The translations under genes and the position numbers were made by a program. Under the pieces are notes generated by a model. It saw nothing but the letters and a program-made list of their open reading frames with translations. It had not been told where the DNA came from and did no database searches. From Parvibaculum sp002684405 (GTDB lineage Bacteria; Pseudomonadota; Alphaproteobacteria; Parvibaculales; Parvibaculaceae), in NCBI GenBank assembly GCA_965140395.1, contig OZ223205.1, positions 806,001 through 870,000 on the forward strand: DNA of 64,000 nucleotides, in the 5' to 3' direction. Shown in pieces: positions 1-9,030 of the stretch (the stretch's first letter is position 1; every line of letters begins with the position of its first letter).

Positions 1-89
1 TGCCGCAATGCGGCCACTGGGCGCAGTGGGAACATGCCGACGAATTCAACCGCACCACCATCACCTTTCTTGAGGGCGGCAATGGATAA
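1..89 (+). CDS. Meta-cleavage product hydrolase, C-terminal tail (partial)
   Basis: Only the last 28 codons are in the window, read in the frame that starts at base 3 and ends at the TAA at 87-89. They encode PQCGHWAQWEHADEFNR followed by a short tail. The CGHWAQWEHADEFN signature, with its histidine, is the C-terminal catalytic segment of the alpha/beta hydrolases that cleave ring-fission products (MhpC, BphD, HsaD). The gene overlaps the next one by eight bases (ATGGATAA), and the next three genes are the hydratase, dehydrogenase and aldolase of the same pathway, which supports the call strongly. The ring substrate (phenylpropionate, biphenyl, steroid) cannot be told from this fragment. Confidence 0.85.
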   Translation, partial: PQCGHWAQWEHADEFNRTTITFLEGGNG

Positions 90-878
90 GGGTGTTTCGA
101 CCGGGACAAATTGCGAGGCGCTGGCGGATGTACTTGCCACGGCGCGCAAGACACGCCGCCCCATCGCACCGATCACGAAAACGCATCCGGGCTTCACCGT
201 GGAAGAGGCCTATGCAGTGCAGGAGGTGACAACCGGGCGGCGGCTCGCGGCGGGTGAACGGATCGTCGGGCACAAGATCGGCCTGACCTCCCCCGCCGTT
301 CAGGCGCAGCTCGGCGTTTCCGAACCCGATTTCGGAATGTTGTTCGATGTGGACCGGGTGCCCGATGGCGGCGCCTTGTCCATGGACACGCTGATCCAGC
401 CCAAGGTGGAAGCCGAGATCGCGTTTATCCTGAAAGACGATCTCGCCGCTGGCCGGTAACGGTGGAGCGCGCGGCGGCGGCTATCGACCATGCGGTTGCC
501 GCCATCGAGATCGTGGACAGCGCCATTGAAGACTGGAAGATCACCCTGCCCGATACGGTGGCGGACAATGCCTCCGCGGCAAAATTCCTGATCGGGGAAG
601 ACCGCCTGCCGCTCGACAAGGTCGATCTGCATCTGGCGGGTATGGAGCTTCTCTACAATGGCCGTCAGGCCTCGCTCGGCGTGGCGGCGGCCTGTCTCGG
701 CAATCCGCTCAACGCCGTCGTCTGGCTCGCCAACAAGATGATCGAAGTCGGCCGTCCCCTCGGCCGGGGCGATATCGTGCTCTCCGGCGCGCTCGGCCCG
801 ATGGTGACGGTCGCGGCGGGCGATGAAATCGCCGTTCATGTGCAGGGCTTCAAGCCGCTGCACCTGTCTTTCGCGTGA
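82..878 (+). pseudogene. mhpD: 2-hydroxypenta-2,4-dienoate (2-oxopent-4-enoate) hydratase with a one-base frameshift
   Basis: Two adjoining frames together make one MhpD/DmpE-family protein of about 265 residues. The first frame carries the family segments VGHKIGLTSPAVQAQLG, PDFGMLF and QPKVEAEIAFIL, then ends at TAA 457-459. The second frame continues with AIEIVDSAIEDWKI, DTVADNAS and ALGPMVTVAAGD. The join reads GCTGGCCGGTAACG; one more C in the CC run at 453-454 would give GPVTVE, the expected family sequence, and restore the frame. This is either a true one-base loss or a sequencing error. The ATG at 82 is preferred over the ATG at 34, because 34 lies deep inside the upstream hydrolase gene and GAGGGCGGC sits just before 82. 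The enzyme would add water to the dienoate made by the hydrolase. Confidence 0.85.
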
Positions 879-889
879 GGGGGCGCAAG

Positions 890-1837
890 ATGACGGAAGA
901 GAACACACCGCGCGTCAAAACGGCCATCATCGGATCGGGCAATATCGGCACGGATCTGATGATGAAGATCGTGACGCTCTCCTCCTCGCTCGAGCTGGCG
1001 GCGATGGCCGGTATCGATCCTGCATCGGACGGTCTGGCCCGTGCCGCATCGCTCGGCTTTGCCACCACGGCGGAAGGCGTGGAAGGGCTGGTGGCGCTTC
1101 CCGTCTTCAGCGAAATTGAGGTCGTATTCGATGCGACCTCCGCGGGCGCACACAAGCATCATGACGATGTGCTGCGGGCGCATGGCAAACGCATCATCGA
1201 CCTGACGCCGGCGGCAATCGGTCCTTACGTGGTGCCGAGCGTCAATATCGATGCGCATATGCATGCGCCGAACATGAATATGGTCACATGCGGCGGTCAG
1301 GCGACCATCCCCGTCGTGGCGGCCATCGGGTCTGTCGCGCCGGTGCGCTATGGCGAGATCGTCGCTTCCATCGCGTCGAAATCGGCGGGACCGGGCACGC
1401 GTGCCAATATCGACGAATTTACGGAGACGACGTCCCGCGCCATCGAAACGGTTGGGGGCGCGCAGACCGGCAAGGCCATCATCATCCTCAATCCGGCCGA
1501 GCCGCCTCTTATCATGCGCGACACGGTGCACTGCCTGTGCGCGGATGCCGATCCGAAAGCGCTGGCAGCCGCCGTCGCCGCAAAGGTCGCCGAGGTGCAG
1601 GCTTACGTGCCTGGCTACAGGCTCAAGCAGGATGTGCAGATCGAGCGTATCGGGTCCAACAACCCGATCTATCTGCCCGAGACAGATGAGGAGTTCACGG
1701 GCCTCAAGGTGAGTGTCTTCCTCGAAGTGGAAGGCGCCGGGCACTACCTGCCGCCTTATGCGGGCAATCTCGACATCATGACGTCGGCGGCCCTGCGCAC
1801 GGCGGAACGCCTGGTCGAATTGCGGGAGCATGCGTGA
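890..1837 (+). CDS. mhpF: Acetaldehyde dehydrogenase (acylating), meta-cleavage pathway
   Basis: This 315-residue protein converts acetaldehyde or propionaldehyde plus CoA and NAD+ to acyl-CoA, taking the aldehyde through a channel from the aldolase partner. The N-terminal Rossmann motif is AIIGSGNIGTDL (about residues 12-23). The active-site cysteine is in NMVTCGGQATIP at about residue 134. Length and motifs match MhpF/BphJ/DmpF. The ATG at 890, with GAGGGGGCG in front, is preferred over an in-frame GTG at 875 that overlaps the hydratase stop. Its stop overlaps the aldolase start (GTGATG), the usual tight coupling of these two subunits. Confidence 0.93.
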   Translation: MTEENTPRVKTAIIGSGNIGTDLMMKIVTLSSSLELAAMAGIDPASDGLARAASLGFATTAEGVEGLVALPVFSEIEVVFDATSAGAHKHHDDVLRAHGKRIIDLTPAAIGPYVVPSVNIDAHMHAPNMNMVTCGGQATIPVVAAIGSVAPVRYGEIVASIASKSAGPGTRANIDEFTETTSRAIETVGGAQTGKAIIILNPAEPPLIMRDTVHCLCADADPKALAAAVAAKVAEVQAYVPGYRLKQDVQIERIGSNNPIYLPETDEEFTGLKVSVFLEVEGAGHYLPPYAGNLDIMTSAALRTAERLVELREHA

Positions 1838-2898
1838 TGACGGAAAATAAGCTCTACATTCAGGACGTCACGCTGCGCGACGGCATGCATGCCATCCGCC
1901 ACCAATACGGGATCGACCATGTGCGCAAGATCGCCCGTGCGCTCGACAGAGCAGGCGTGGACGCCATCGAGATCGCGCATGGCGACGGGCTGTCGGGCTC
2001 AAGTTTGAATTACGGCTTCGGCCGTTGCACAGACTGGGCGTGGATCGAAGCGGTCTGCGATGAAGTCGAGAATGCGGTGGTGACGACGCTTCTCCTGCCG
2101 GGCATCGGCACGGTCGAAGATCTGCGCAGGGCATATGAACTGGGTGTCCGCTCGGTGCGGGTCGCCACGCATTGCACGGAGGCGGACGTCTCCGCCCAGC
2201 ACATCGCCTTCGCGCGGGAGCTGGGCATGGATGTGTCTGGCTTCCTGATGATGAGCCACATGTCCGAGCCAGCTGCACTGGCTTCTCAGGCGAAGCTGAT
2301 GGAGTCTTACGGGGCGCATTGCATATATGTGACCGATAGCGGCGGCGCCATGACGATGGACGATGTGGCGGCATGCTTCCGCGCGTATGACGAGGTGCTG
2401 AAACTCGAAACGCAACGCGGCATTCATGCGCACCACAATCTGAGCCTCGGCGTCGCCAACTCCGTTGTTGCGGTGCAAAACGGTGCCCTGCGTGTGGATG
2501 CCTCGCTGGCGGGCATGGGTGCGGGCGCGGGCAACGCGCCGCTGGAAGTTTTCGTCGGTGTAGCGGATCGTTATGGCTGGCAGCATGGAACCGACCTTTT
2601 TGCGCTGATGGATGCGGCGGAAGACCTCGTGCGGCCGCTGCAGGATCGCCCGGTGCAGGTGGACCGCGAGACGCTAAGTCTTGGTTGCGCTGGCGTTTAT
2701 TCCAGCTTCCTGCGCCACGCGGAAGCGGCGTCGGAACGCTATGGTTTGGACGTTCGTGATATTCTGATGGAGACTGGTCGGAGGCGGATGGTCGGCGGCC
2801 AGGAAGACATGATCGTCGATATCGCACTCGATCTCGCCGCTCGAAAAGGTGGGACGGGAAAGGATGACCCGGCAGGGGACGAGAAACGGCCCATATAA
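1837..2898 (+). CDS. mhpE: 4-hydroxy-2-oxovalerate aldolase
   Basis: Class II, metal-dependent aldolase (353 residues) that splits 4-hydroxy-2-oxo acids into pyruvate and an aldehyde handed to the dehydrogenase encoded just upstream. The HMGL-like TIM-barrel signature VTLRDGMHAIRHQ near the N-terminus holds the catalytic Arg and the metal Asp of the family. GIHAHHNLSLGVANS carries the two metal-binding histidines, and ASLAGMGAGAGN follows as in DmpG/BphI. The start is the ATG at 1837; a GTG one codon earlier is also possible. The gene overlaps the dehydrogenase stop, so the two are translationally coupled. Confidence 0.93.
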   Translation: MTENKLYIQDVTLRDGMHAIRHQYGIDHVRKIARALDRAGVDAIEIAHGDGLSGSSLNYGFGRCTDWAWIEAVCDEVENAVVTTLLLPGIGTVEDLRRAYELGVRSVRVATHCTEADVSAQHIAFARELGMDVSGFLMMSHMSEPAALASQAKLMESYGAHCIYVTDSGGAMTMDDVAACFRAYDEVLKLETQRGIHAHHNLSLGVANSVVAVQNGALRVDASLAGMGAGAGNAPLEVFVGVADRYGWQHGTDLFALMDAAEDLVRPLQDRPVQVDRETLSLGCAGVYSSFLRHAEAASERYGLDVRDILMETGRRRMVGGQEDMIVDIALDLAARKGGTGKDDPAGDEKRPI

Positions 2899-2912
2899 AC
2901 GGTCCATGTAAG

Positions 2913-3887
2913 ATGACCAAGGCACAAGAGGATGGATCACCCGTCTATGACGACCTGGCGCCTCCGATCGCGGGAGTGACGCCGGAGGTCGATATGGGCG
3001 GTGTCTATTTCATGCGGGCGGCTCCCTCGCTGCCCTTCTGCCATGTGTTGCCTGCGGGAAATTTCTCTTACGGTCTCATGGTGCAGGCAGGCACGCTGCG
3101 CCTGCGCGTGGAATTTCCGTTCTCGGAGGAAATCATCCTGAGGCCCGGCGATGTGGTGGGTGTGAGCGGTCTTTCGCCCCATCTGCTGGACTCTCCGGAC
3201 AGCGACGCACGCGCCAAGCCGAGCTTTCTCGACTTGAGCGAGATGACCACGCCGGCGGACCCCGAAGCACCTGTGCGCCTGATCGTCGGGGTCGCACCGC
3301 AGGAAACGATAGCCCTGTCGAACATGATCGTGGGACCGATCTATGTGCCCTTCGACGCGGCAGCGGAACACAATCGGCGCATCTGGCATGCCCTGCAATT
3401 GCTGGAAGACGAGGCAACCCTGCCGCGCACGGATTTCCACCATCCGCTGATCGTGCGCCGGATCGCCGAAATCGTGTCGCTCAACATGACGCGCAGCGTT
3501 CTGGCCCGGCGTGGCATCCGGGAAAATCAGGGGATCGGTTTTGCGACGAGCAAGGCCGTGATGCGGGCCTTGCGGGCTTTCTTGAACGAGCCTTACGAGG
3601 CGTGGACGGTGGAGAAGCTCGCGGGCGAGGCCGGCATGTCGCGCACGCGTTTTGCAGAGGAGTTCCGCCAGCTCATCGGCCAGCCGCCCATCGAAACCAT
3701 CTCGCGGATCCGCCTGATGATGATCGCGCGAAGGATGATGGCGACCGGATTGAGCGTCGAGGAGGCGGCCTTCGAAGCCGGCTACAGCTCGTCCGCCGCA
3801 TTCGTCCGGTCGTTCCAGAAGCAGTTCGGTATGAGCCCCGCCCGATGGCGCAAGCGCCAGGCCGAGAAGGAAAACGGCTTCGTCTGA
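2913..3887 (+). CDS. AraC-family transcriptional regulator
   Basis: A 324-residue regulator. The last 100 residues form the paired helix-turn-helix domain of the AraC family: EKLAGEAGMSRTRFAEEF for the first helix pair and EEAAFEAGYSSSAAFVRSF for the second, then the conserved FGMSPARWRKR end. The first 200 residues look like an AraC-type cupin sensor (RPGDVVGVSGLSPHLL). It lies 14 bases after the aldolase on the same strand, so it may control the meta-cleavage operon, though this is inference and its ligand is unknown. The ribosome site in front of the start is weak, so the exact N-terminus is uncertain. Confidence 0.88.
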   Translation: MTKAQEDGSPVYDDLAPPIAGVTPEVDMGGVYFMRAAPSLPFCHVLPAGNFSYGLMVQAGTLRLRVEFPFSEEIILRPGDVVGVSGLSPHLLDSPDSDARAKPSFLDLSEMTTPADPEAPVRLIVGVAPQETIALSNMIVGPIYVPFDAAAEHNRRIWHALQLLEDEATLPRTDFHHPLIVRRIAEIVSLNMTRSVLARRGIRENQGIGFATSKAVMRALRAFLNEPYEAWTVEKLAGEAGMSRTRFAEEFRQLIGQPPIETISRIRLMMIARRMMATGLSVEEAAFEAGYSSSAAFVRSFQKQFGMSPARWRKRQAEKENGFV

Positions 3888-3901
3888 CGGTCTCCGCGGC
3901 C

Positions 3902-4579
3902 CTAGTCGTCGAAGCCGACGAAAACCGCTGCCTCGTCCACGGATTTCCGGCGCGACACGACAGCGTTGGCGGGGAAGCTGTCGTCGGGATATCCCATCGC
4001 AACGCAGATCATGATGACCTGATCGTCCGGGATCCCCGCATGTTCGCGAACCACCGGCGACTGCATGATGCCCTGACTGTTGATGACGCAGCCAAGCCCG
4101 CGCGACCAGGCGGCGTTCACCAGAGCGTTGGTCACGGCACCGCAATCGAAGGGCGCGATGTCGCCGCCATGGATCGAGCGGTCATAGGTCACCACGATGG
4201 AGACCGGCGCGTCGAACTGCCGGAAGCCGCGCAGAACCCAGTTCTGACGGGCTTCCTTGTCGTGGCGTTCGATCCCCATGGCGGCGAATAGCTGCTTCGC
4301 GATCTCGATCTGGCGTTCCCTGTGCTCCCCTTCATAGGCACCATGGCTGCGAAACTCGCGGCTATCGGGAACGCCTGCAAGATTGCGTTCGGTGTTGCCC
4401 TTGCGAATCCGGTCGAGCGGCTCGCCGGAGACGACGTAAAAGTTCCAGGGCTGCGTATTCAGGGAGGAGGGCGCCCGTATGGCGAGGCCGATGATGTCCT
4501 TGATGACGTCTTTTGAGACAGGATCGGGTTTGAAGCCGCGTATGCTGCGCCGTCCCGTGACCACTTCGTCATATTGCAT
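3902..4579 (-). CDS. Nitroreductase-family FMN oxidoreductase
   Basis: A 225-residue protein. The N-terminal VTGRRSIRGFKPDPV and the following RAPSSLNTQPWNFYVV are the FMN-binding signatures of the nitroreductase family. GAVTNALVNAAWSRGLGCVI and the C-terminal MGYPDDSFPAN-VVSRRKSVDEA fit the oxygen-insensitive NADPH/NADH nitroreductase-like branch. The physiological substrate cannot be read from the sequence. It converges on the AraC gene with 14 bases between stops. Confidence 0.85.
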   Translation of the reverse strand: MQYDEVVTGRRSIRGFKPDPVSKDVIKDIIGLAIRAPSSLNTQPWNFYVVSGEPLDRIRKGNTERNLAGVPDSREFRSHGAYEGEHRERQIEIAKQLFAAMGIERHDKEARQNWVLRGFRQFDAPVSIVVTYDRSIHGGDIAPFDCGAVTNALVNAAWSRGLGCVINSQGIMQSPVVREHAGIPDDQVIMICVAMGYPDDSFPANAVVSRRKSVDEAAVFVGFDD

Positions 4580-4684
4580 TTGGGTTCCTCACCGCTCATG
4601 GCGCTGCGAGGGGAGACCCTTGCAAACGCCATCGTTCGTTTGAATGTTTTGTCCGATCATATAGCCCGACGGCGCCCGGGGCGC

Positions 4685-5125
4685 TCAGTTCTTGCCAAGG
4701 GCCGCCTTCGATGCCGCCTCCACCTTGTCGCGGGGCATCAGCATCAGCGTTGAACTGGCTTTGGCCAGGACATTGCCGTCGGTGTCGACGAGGCGGCCTT
4801 CGAAAAAGCAGGTGCGTCGGCCCTTGCGTTCCACCCAGCCTTCGGCGATGACGCGGCCCGGGCGCGCGGGCGCAAAGAAGCTGATCTTGAGTTCCAGCGA
4901 CATGGGGACGATGTCCGGCCCCACCATGCCGATACAGGCATGCGCCATGGCCGCGTCGATCCAGCCGGTCACGAACCCGCCCTGAACCACGCCGCCCGAA
5001 TGGCACATATGCGGTCCCGCCTCATATTCGATACGGGCCCGCCCTTCCGGCGTCATTTCGATGATGCGGACGAAACCAAGGCTGTGTCCCAGCCCGTCCT
5101 CGGCGGACGACTCCAATGCAGACAT
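4685..5125 (-). CDS. PaaI-like hotdog thioesterase
   Basis: A 146-residue single-domain hotdog protein. Features are MCHSGGVVQGGFVTGWIDAAMAHA (the PaaI-like HGG region, with GGVVQGG and an Asp in the helix) and the strand LELKISFFAPARPG. Such proteins hydrolyse aryl- or acyl-CoA thioesters. The ATG at 5125 is chosen because AGGAG lies nine to ten bases upstream and the family begins near here; the open frame runs on to 5386 but that part has no homology. The substrate is unknown. Confidence 0.8.
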   Translation of the reverse strand: MSALESSAEDGLGHSLGFVRIIEMTPEGRARIEYEAGPHMCHSGGVVQGGFVTGWIDAAMAHACIGMVGPDIVPMSLELKISFFAPARPGRVIAEGWVERKGRRTCFFEGRLVDTDGNVLAKASSTLMLMPRDKVEAASKAALGKN

Positions 5126-5401
5126 TCTTGTTCTCCTGACCGCCTTTCTGAGAGACGGTTCTTGTCGGTGGATTGCGGATGGACAGATATGTAGCCCATG
5201 AAGTGGTGATCTGGCGAGCCTGCCGTAGGGGCGGGCGAGGATGCCAAGGGGTCGATTGGCGCATGCCGCAAAACGCGCCATGTTTACGGCACGAAACGGT
5301 CCGCCTCGACGGCGCAATCCGCATGTCGCCGCGGTAAAGACAGGAAGTAACGACAGGAAACGCCACCCGTCGCCCGCGCCCGGCATGCCGCAATGGCGGT
5401 G

Positions 5402-5854
5402 TCACGCGGGTGACGGCCCGCCCGGCTTTGTAACCGGTTCCACCTTGAGCAGCGAACCGTCCACATCGACGATGGTCACCGAAAGTCCCGCGGCGACATC
5501 CGGGCCCTCTGCCGACCAGACGGTATCGCCGACCTTCACCGAGCCCCGTCCGTTCACGATCTCGCGCGAGACGACGACGGTGCGCCCTACCAATGACCTC
5601 GCGCCCTGATTGAGCAGAGGCGCATCGGATGCGATGGGGTGGCGTTTGAACCAGAAAACCTGGAGCGCAACGCCTGCGATGGCGAGGATGGCAAATGCAA
5701 AAATCTGCATCGCCGCGCTCATGTCCGGAAAGACCAGCGTGATGGCGGCAAGTCCGATGGAAGCGACGCCGAACCAGATGATGAAGACACCCGGAACGAT
5801 GGCCTCCGCCGCGACGAGAACGATGCCGATAGCAGCCCAGATCCAGTAATCCAT
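5402..5854 (-). CDS. NfeD-like membrane protein
   Basis: A 150-residue protein with an N-terminal bundle of hydrophobic segments (about residues 5-70) followed by a soluble OB-fold-like domain (LVGRTVVVSREIVNGRGSVK, then VGDTVW). This is the short NfeD architecture. It lies 35 bases downstream of an SPFH-domain protein on the same strand, the standard SPFH-NfeD pairing, and probably works with it in membrane microdomain or membrane-protein quality control. No protease domain is present. Confidence 0.85.
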   Translation of the reverse strand: MDYWIWAAIGIVLVAAEAIVPGVFIIWFGVASIGLAAITLVFPDMSAAMQIFAFAILAIAGVALQVFWFKRHPIASDAPLLNQGARSLVGRTVVVSREIVNGRGSVKVGDTVWSAEGPDVAAGLSVTIVDVDGSLLKVEPVTKPGGPSPA

Positions 5855-5889
5855 ATTGCACCCTCGCTTGGGAGGCGGCGCCGGGCCGC

Positions 5890-6804
5890 TCAGCTCGTTT
5901 TGTTTTCGTCGAAGAGTTGTTTGATGCTGCCGATGGAGCCGATCACATTGCTCGCTTCGAGCGGCATATAAATGACCTTCGCATTGGGCGAGGCAGCCAT
6001 CTCCTTCACGGCATCGATATAGCGCTGGCCGAGGAAATAGTTGATGGCGGCCTTGTCACCATTCTTGATCGCTTCGGAGACGACCTTTGTCGCCATGGCT
6101 TCGGCTTCGGCAAGGCGTTCCTTTGCCTCTGCTTCCCTCCGCGCGGCTTCGAGCATGCCTTCGGCATCCAGAATCTGGCCCTGCTTGCGGCCTTCCGCCT
6201 CGCGGATTTCGGCTTCCTTCTGGCCTTCCGCGGTCAGAATGGCTGCGCGCTTCTCGCGTTCGGCCTTCATCTGGCTTGCCATCGCTTCGACCAGATCGCG
6301 GTTCGGGTCGATCTTCTTGGCTTCGATGCGCTTGATCTTGACGCCCCACGGCTCGGTCGCCTGGTCGATGACTTCGAGCAGCGCGGCATTGATCCGCTCG
6401 CGCTCGCCCAGCAATTCGTCAAGCTGCATGCCGCCCATCACCGTACGCATATTCGTCATGCTGAGATTCACGATCGCATTGTCGAGACCGAAAATCTCAT
6501 AGGCCGCCTTGCGCGGGTCCATGATCTGGTAAAACACGACACCGTCGACCATCGCCATCGCATTGTCCTTGGTGATGATCTCCTGCTCGGGAATATCGAG
6601 CACGGTTTCCATCATCGACAATTTGTGACCGACACGGTCGAAAAACGGGATCAGCAGGTTGAGGCCGGGCTGCAGGGTTCTGGTGTATCGGCCGAAGCGC
6701 TCGACGGTCCACATATAGCCTTGCGGCACCACTTTGACGCCGGCGAAGATGACGGCGAGGCCAAGTATGACCACTGCCACCGCAAAAATCGTAAAGCCTG
6801 ACAT
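5890..6804 (-). CDS. SPFH/Band 7 (stomatin-like, QmcA-type) membrane protein
   Basis: A 304-residue protein with one N-terminal membrane segment (residues about 4-22), then the SPFH core (VPQGYMWTVERFGRYTRTL, LLIPFFDRVGHKL, EIITKDNAMAMVDG). A long Glu/Ala/Lys-rich coiled coil follows (about residues 165-250, with MKAEREKRAAILTAEGQKE). This is the stomatin/QmcA type, which oligomerises at the cytoplasmic membrane. GGAGG sits nine bases before the ATG. It is transcribed with the NfeD partner. In the 255 bases upstream I see only a 12-bp palindrome (6976-6987, CGCGAATTCGCG) and no clear promoter. Confidence 0.9.
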   Translation of the reverse strand: MSGFTIFAVAVVILGLAVIFAGVKVVPQGYMWTVERFGRYTRTLQPGLNLLIPFFDRVGHKLSMMETVLDIPEQEIITKDNAMAMVDGVVFYQIMDPRKAAYEIFGLDNAIVNLSMTNMRTVMGGMQLDELLGERERINAALLEVIDQATEPWGVKIKRIEAKKIDPNRDLVEAMASQMKAEREKRAAILTAEGQKEAEIREAEGRKQGQILDAEGMLEAARREAEAKERLAEAEAMATKVVSEAIKNGDKAAINYFLGQRYIDAVKEMAASPNAKVIYMPLEASNVIGSIGSIKQLFDENKTS

Positions 6805-7059
6805 TCGTTCTTTCCTCCCGGATCAACGGCGATGGCGCACCCGCTCCTATGCGGACCGGGCAGCCGCTCGACGGCCATATTGACGGGAGAATGTGAACCG
6901 GATGCGTCTCTGCGGCACGTCCGGCCGAAATGTGATTCTTTCCCCCTCAGGCTGAAATCTAGCACAAATCAAGAGCGCGAATTCGCGAATGGAGTGGATC
7001 ACTCGATTTGACGGCACGCGGTGGGGGGCATGTCGGCCATGATCCAAACGGAGCGATGA

Positions 7060-8304
7060 TTAGAAATATCGCCGAAGCTGGAGATAGACCCGTGTGGGTT
7101 GCTCGACATAGGGCGCGCTGCTGCCGATGACGGGCAATCCGCCAAACTCCGTATTCGACGGGCCGAGGGGAAGCCGCGCGCCGGCGATCAGGTTAAGATT
7201 GTCTTCAAGCGACCATGTGGCCTCGCCGAGCGCATAGAAGCTGCCATCGTTGAGATTGGCGATCAGCGTCGGCGCGATCTCCAGAAGCGGCGTCCATTGC
7301 AGTGTACCGCCGAGCGAAAGATAGTCGCGGCCCGTATTGAAAACCTGCCCGCGCAGCAGACGGTCGGTGAGCGGTGCCGGGAGACTGGCCAGTGAATAGC
7401 GACGTGCCTCCTGCCCGAAGCCGTTTCGATAATATTCGGCGAAAATGGTGGCGTCGCGTCCGGTAAGGGTGAAGGCGTCGCTGATATTGGCAAGCCCCGA
7501 GACATAGGTCCGGTCGTCATCGACATAGGTCGGCACCAGTTCCGCGTTCCATGTGGCGCCGCTCAGCGCCCCGCTTACGCCAAGCGCGGCGACGGTATCG
7601 CCATGGTCTTGCGCGGCTAGAAAGCTGGTGCGCCATGGTCCGAGGCTGGTGCGAAACAAAAGCGCGAAGGAGCTGGCGTCGAGCGTCGGATCGTCGCCTC
7701 TGTGCGGCGGGCGGGGCACGGCGACGAATTGTAGGTCCGATCCATCGTCGAAGAGATATTGCGTATAGAGCATATCCGCGCCGGGCTTGTATTCCGTATC
7801 CGTCGCATCGGGCGAGAAGGGGTCGAAAAGATCCATCGGATGGAAAACGAGACCGGCCCCCCATGTCAGGGCCTGGCGGCCGGCACGGACGACGATATGC
7901 GCACCGGTATAGCCGACGGACAGGCGGTCGATACGCTGCGTGAGCGTGAAGTTGTTCCCGTCCATAGTGGTGTCCGTCAGGTCCCACAATGTCCGCGGCG
8001 GCGCTTTGGGAAACAGGGCGAGCGCCTTTTCCCGCGCGGCGAGCAGCGGCGTGTCGCCGGCATCGAAGCCGAGCTGATATTGGAAGACAAACCGCCACGG
8101 GCCCCGGCGCGGCTCCCACGTCACCCGAAGATTGCCCAATACGTCGTTTCGCTCGCGCTTGCCCAGCATCGACGAAACGCTTCGGTCGCTTTCACGCGCA
8201 AACACATCCTGCAATTCCAGTCGGCCATGCACCGGCGCGGCGCGTCCCGGCGCGGCATGCAGCGCGAGGAAAGCGGCTAACAGAATGCGCGTGAGATGTT
8301 TCAT
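7060..8304 (-). CDS. Predicted outer-membrane beta-barrel protein of the ABC export operon
   Basis: A 414-residue protein with a signal peptide (MKHLTRILLAAFLALHAAPGRA). The mature part is rich in alternating polar/hydrophobic strands with aromatic girdles, and the protein ends in RRYF, a C-terminal aromatic residue typical of outer-membrane barrels. I do not recognise a named family. It is the last gene of the TetR / LolA-like / permease / permease / ATPase operon, six bases after the ATPase. An outer-membrane exit or acceptor for whatever the ABC complex exports is a reasonable inference, not shown by the sequence. Confidence 0.65.
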   Translation of the reverse strand: MKHLTRILLAAFLALHAAPGRAAPVHGRLELQDVFARESDRSVSSMLGKRERNDVLGNLRVTWEPRRGPWRFVFQYQLGFDAGDTPLLAAREKALALFPKAPPRTLWDLTDTTMDGNNFTLTQRIDRLSVGYTGAHIVVRAGRQALTWGAGLVFHPMDLFDPFSPDATDTEYKPGADMLYTQYLFDDGSDLQFVAVPRPPHRGDDPTLDASSFALLFRTSLGPWRTSFLAAQDHGDTVAALGVSGALSGATWNAELVPTYVDDDRTYVSGLANISDAFTLTGRDATIFAEYYRNGFGQEARRYSLASLPAPLTDRLLRGQVFNTGRDYLSLGGTLQWTPLLEIAPTLIANLNDGSFYALGEATWSLEDNLNLIAGARLPLGPSNTEFGGLPVIGSSAPYVEQPTRVYLQLRRYF

Positions 8305-8309
8305 AGGTG

Positions 8310-9014
8310 TCAGACCGCCATTTCGACCGACCGAAGCTCGTCCGAGGCGACACGGCCGTCTGCGATGACGATGTGACGGCGGGTACGCGAGATGACGCGG
8401 TCGTCATGCGTAGCCATCAGGAAGGTGACGCCATAGCGCTCGTTGAGGTCGGACATCAGCGTGATGAGATCTTCCGCCGTCTTGGTGTCGAGATTGGCGG
8501 TGGGCTCGTCGGCCAGTACGATGGAAGGACGGCTCGCCAGTGCACGGGCGACGGCGACGCGCTGTTGCTGGCCGCCGGACAGACGCGACGGACGCCTGTT
8601 TTCCATGCCGTCGAGCCCGACCTGATGCAGCATCTCCTTTGCCCGTTCGCGCCGCTCCTTTGCCGGAACATCCATGAGCTGCAGCGTGAATTCGACATTC
8701 TCCACGGCGGAAAGAACGGGGATGAGATTATAGGCCTGGAAGACAAAGCCGATTTTGCGCAGGCGAAGGTCGGCGAGTTCTTCATTGTCGAGGGCGGTCA
8801 GGTCCTTGCCGTCAATGCTGATCGTTCCTTCCATCGGACGATCGAGCCCGCCGACGATATTGAGAAATGTCGTCTTGCCCGATCCGGACGGACCGGCCAG
8901 CGAGGCGAAGTCGCCCTTCTCGACGACGAGGTCGACGCCGCGCAGCGCCGGCACGTCGATCGAGCCCTGACGGTAATGCTTGGTAATGCCCTTGCATTCG
9001 ACGATGGCGGTCAT
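8310..9014 (-). CDS. ABC transporter ATP-binding protein, LolD/MacB type
   Basis: A 234-residue ATPase with Walker A GPSGSGKTT, signature LSGGQQQRVAVARALA, Walker B IVLADEPTANLD and the H-loop FLMATHD. The pattern and length match LolD/MacB/FtsE-type subunits that drive mechanotransmission transporters rather than classic import. It pairs with the two FtsX-fold permeases encoded directly upstream. GGGAAAGG lies just before the ATG. Confidence 0.9.
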   Translation of the reverse strand: MTAIVECKGITKHYRQGSIDVPALRGVDLVVEKGDFASLAGPSGSGKTTFLNIVGGLDRPMEGTISIDGKDLTALDNEELADLRLRKIGFVFQAYNLIPVLSAVENVEFTLQLMDVPAKERRERAKEMLHQVGLDGMENRRPSRLSGGQQQRVAVARALASRPSIVLADEPTANLDTKTAEDLITLMSDLNERYGVTFLMATHDDRVISRTRRHIVIADGRVASDELRSVEMAV

Positions 9015-9030
9015 GGCCTTTCCCTCATTA

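Noticed and set aside
34..81. ATG at 34 as the start of the hydratase
   Set aside because: These bases encode the conserved CGHWAQWEH end of the hydrolase in another frame, and the ATG at 82 has a better ribosome site.
6976..6987. CGCGAATTCGCG palindrome as an operator
   Set aside because: A 12-bp palindrome in GC-rich DNA near no clear promoter is too short to claim.
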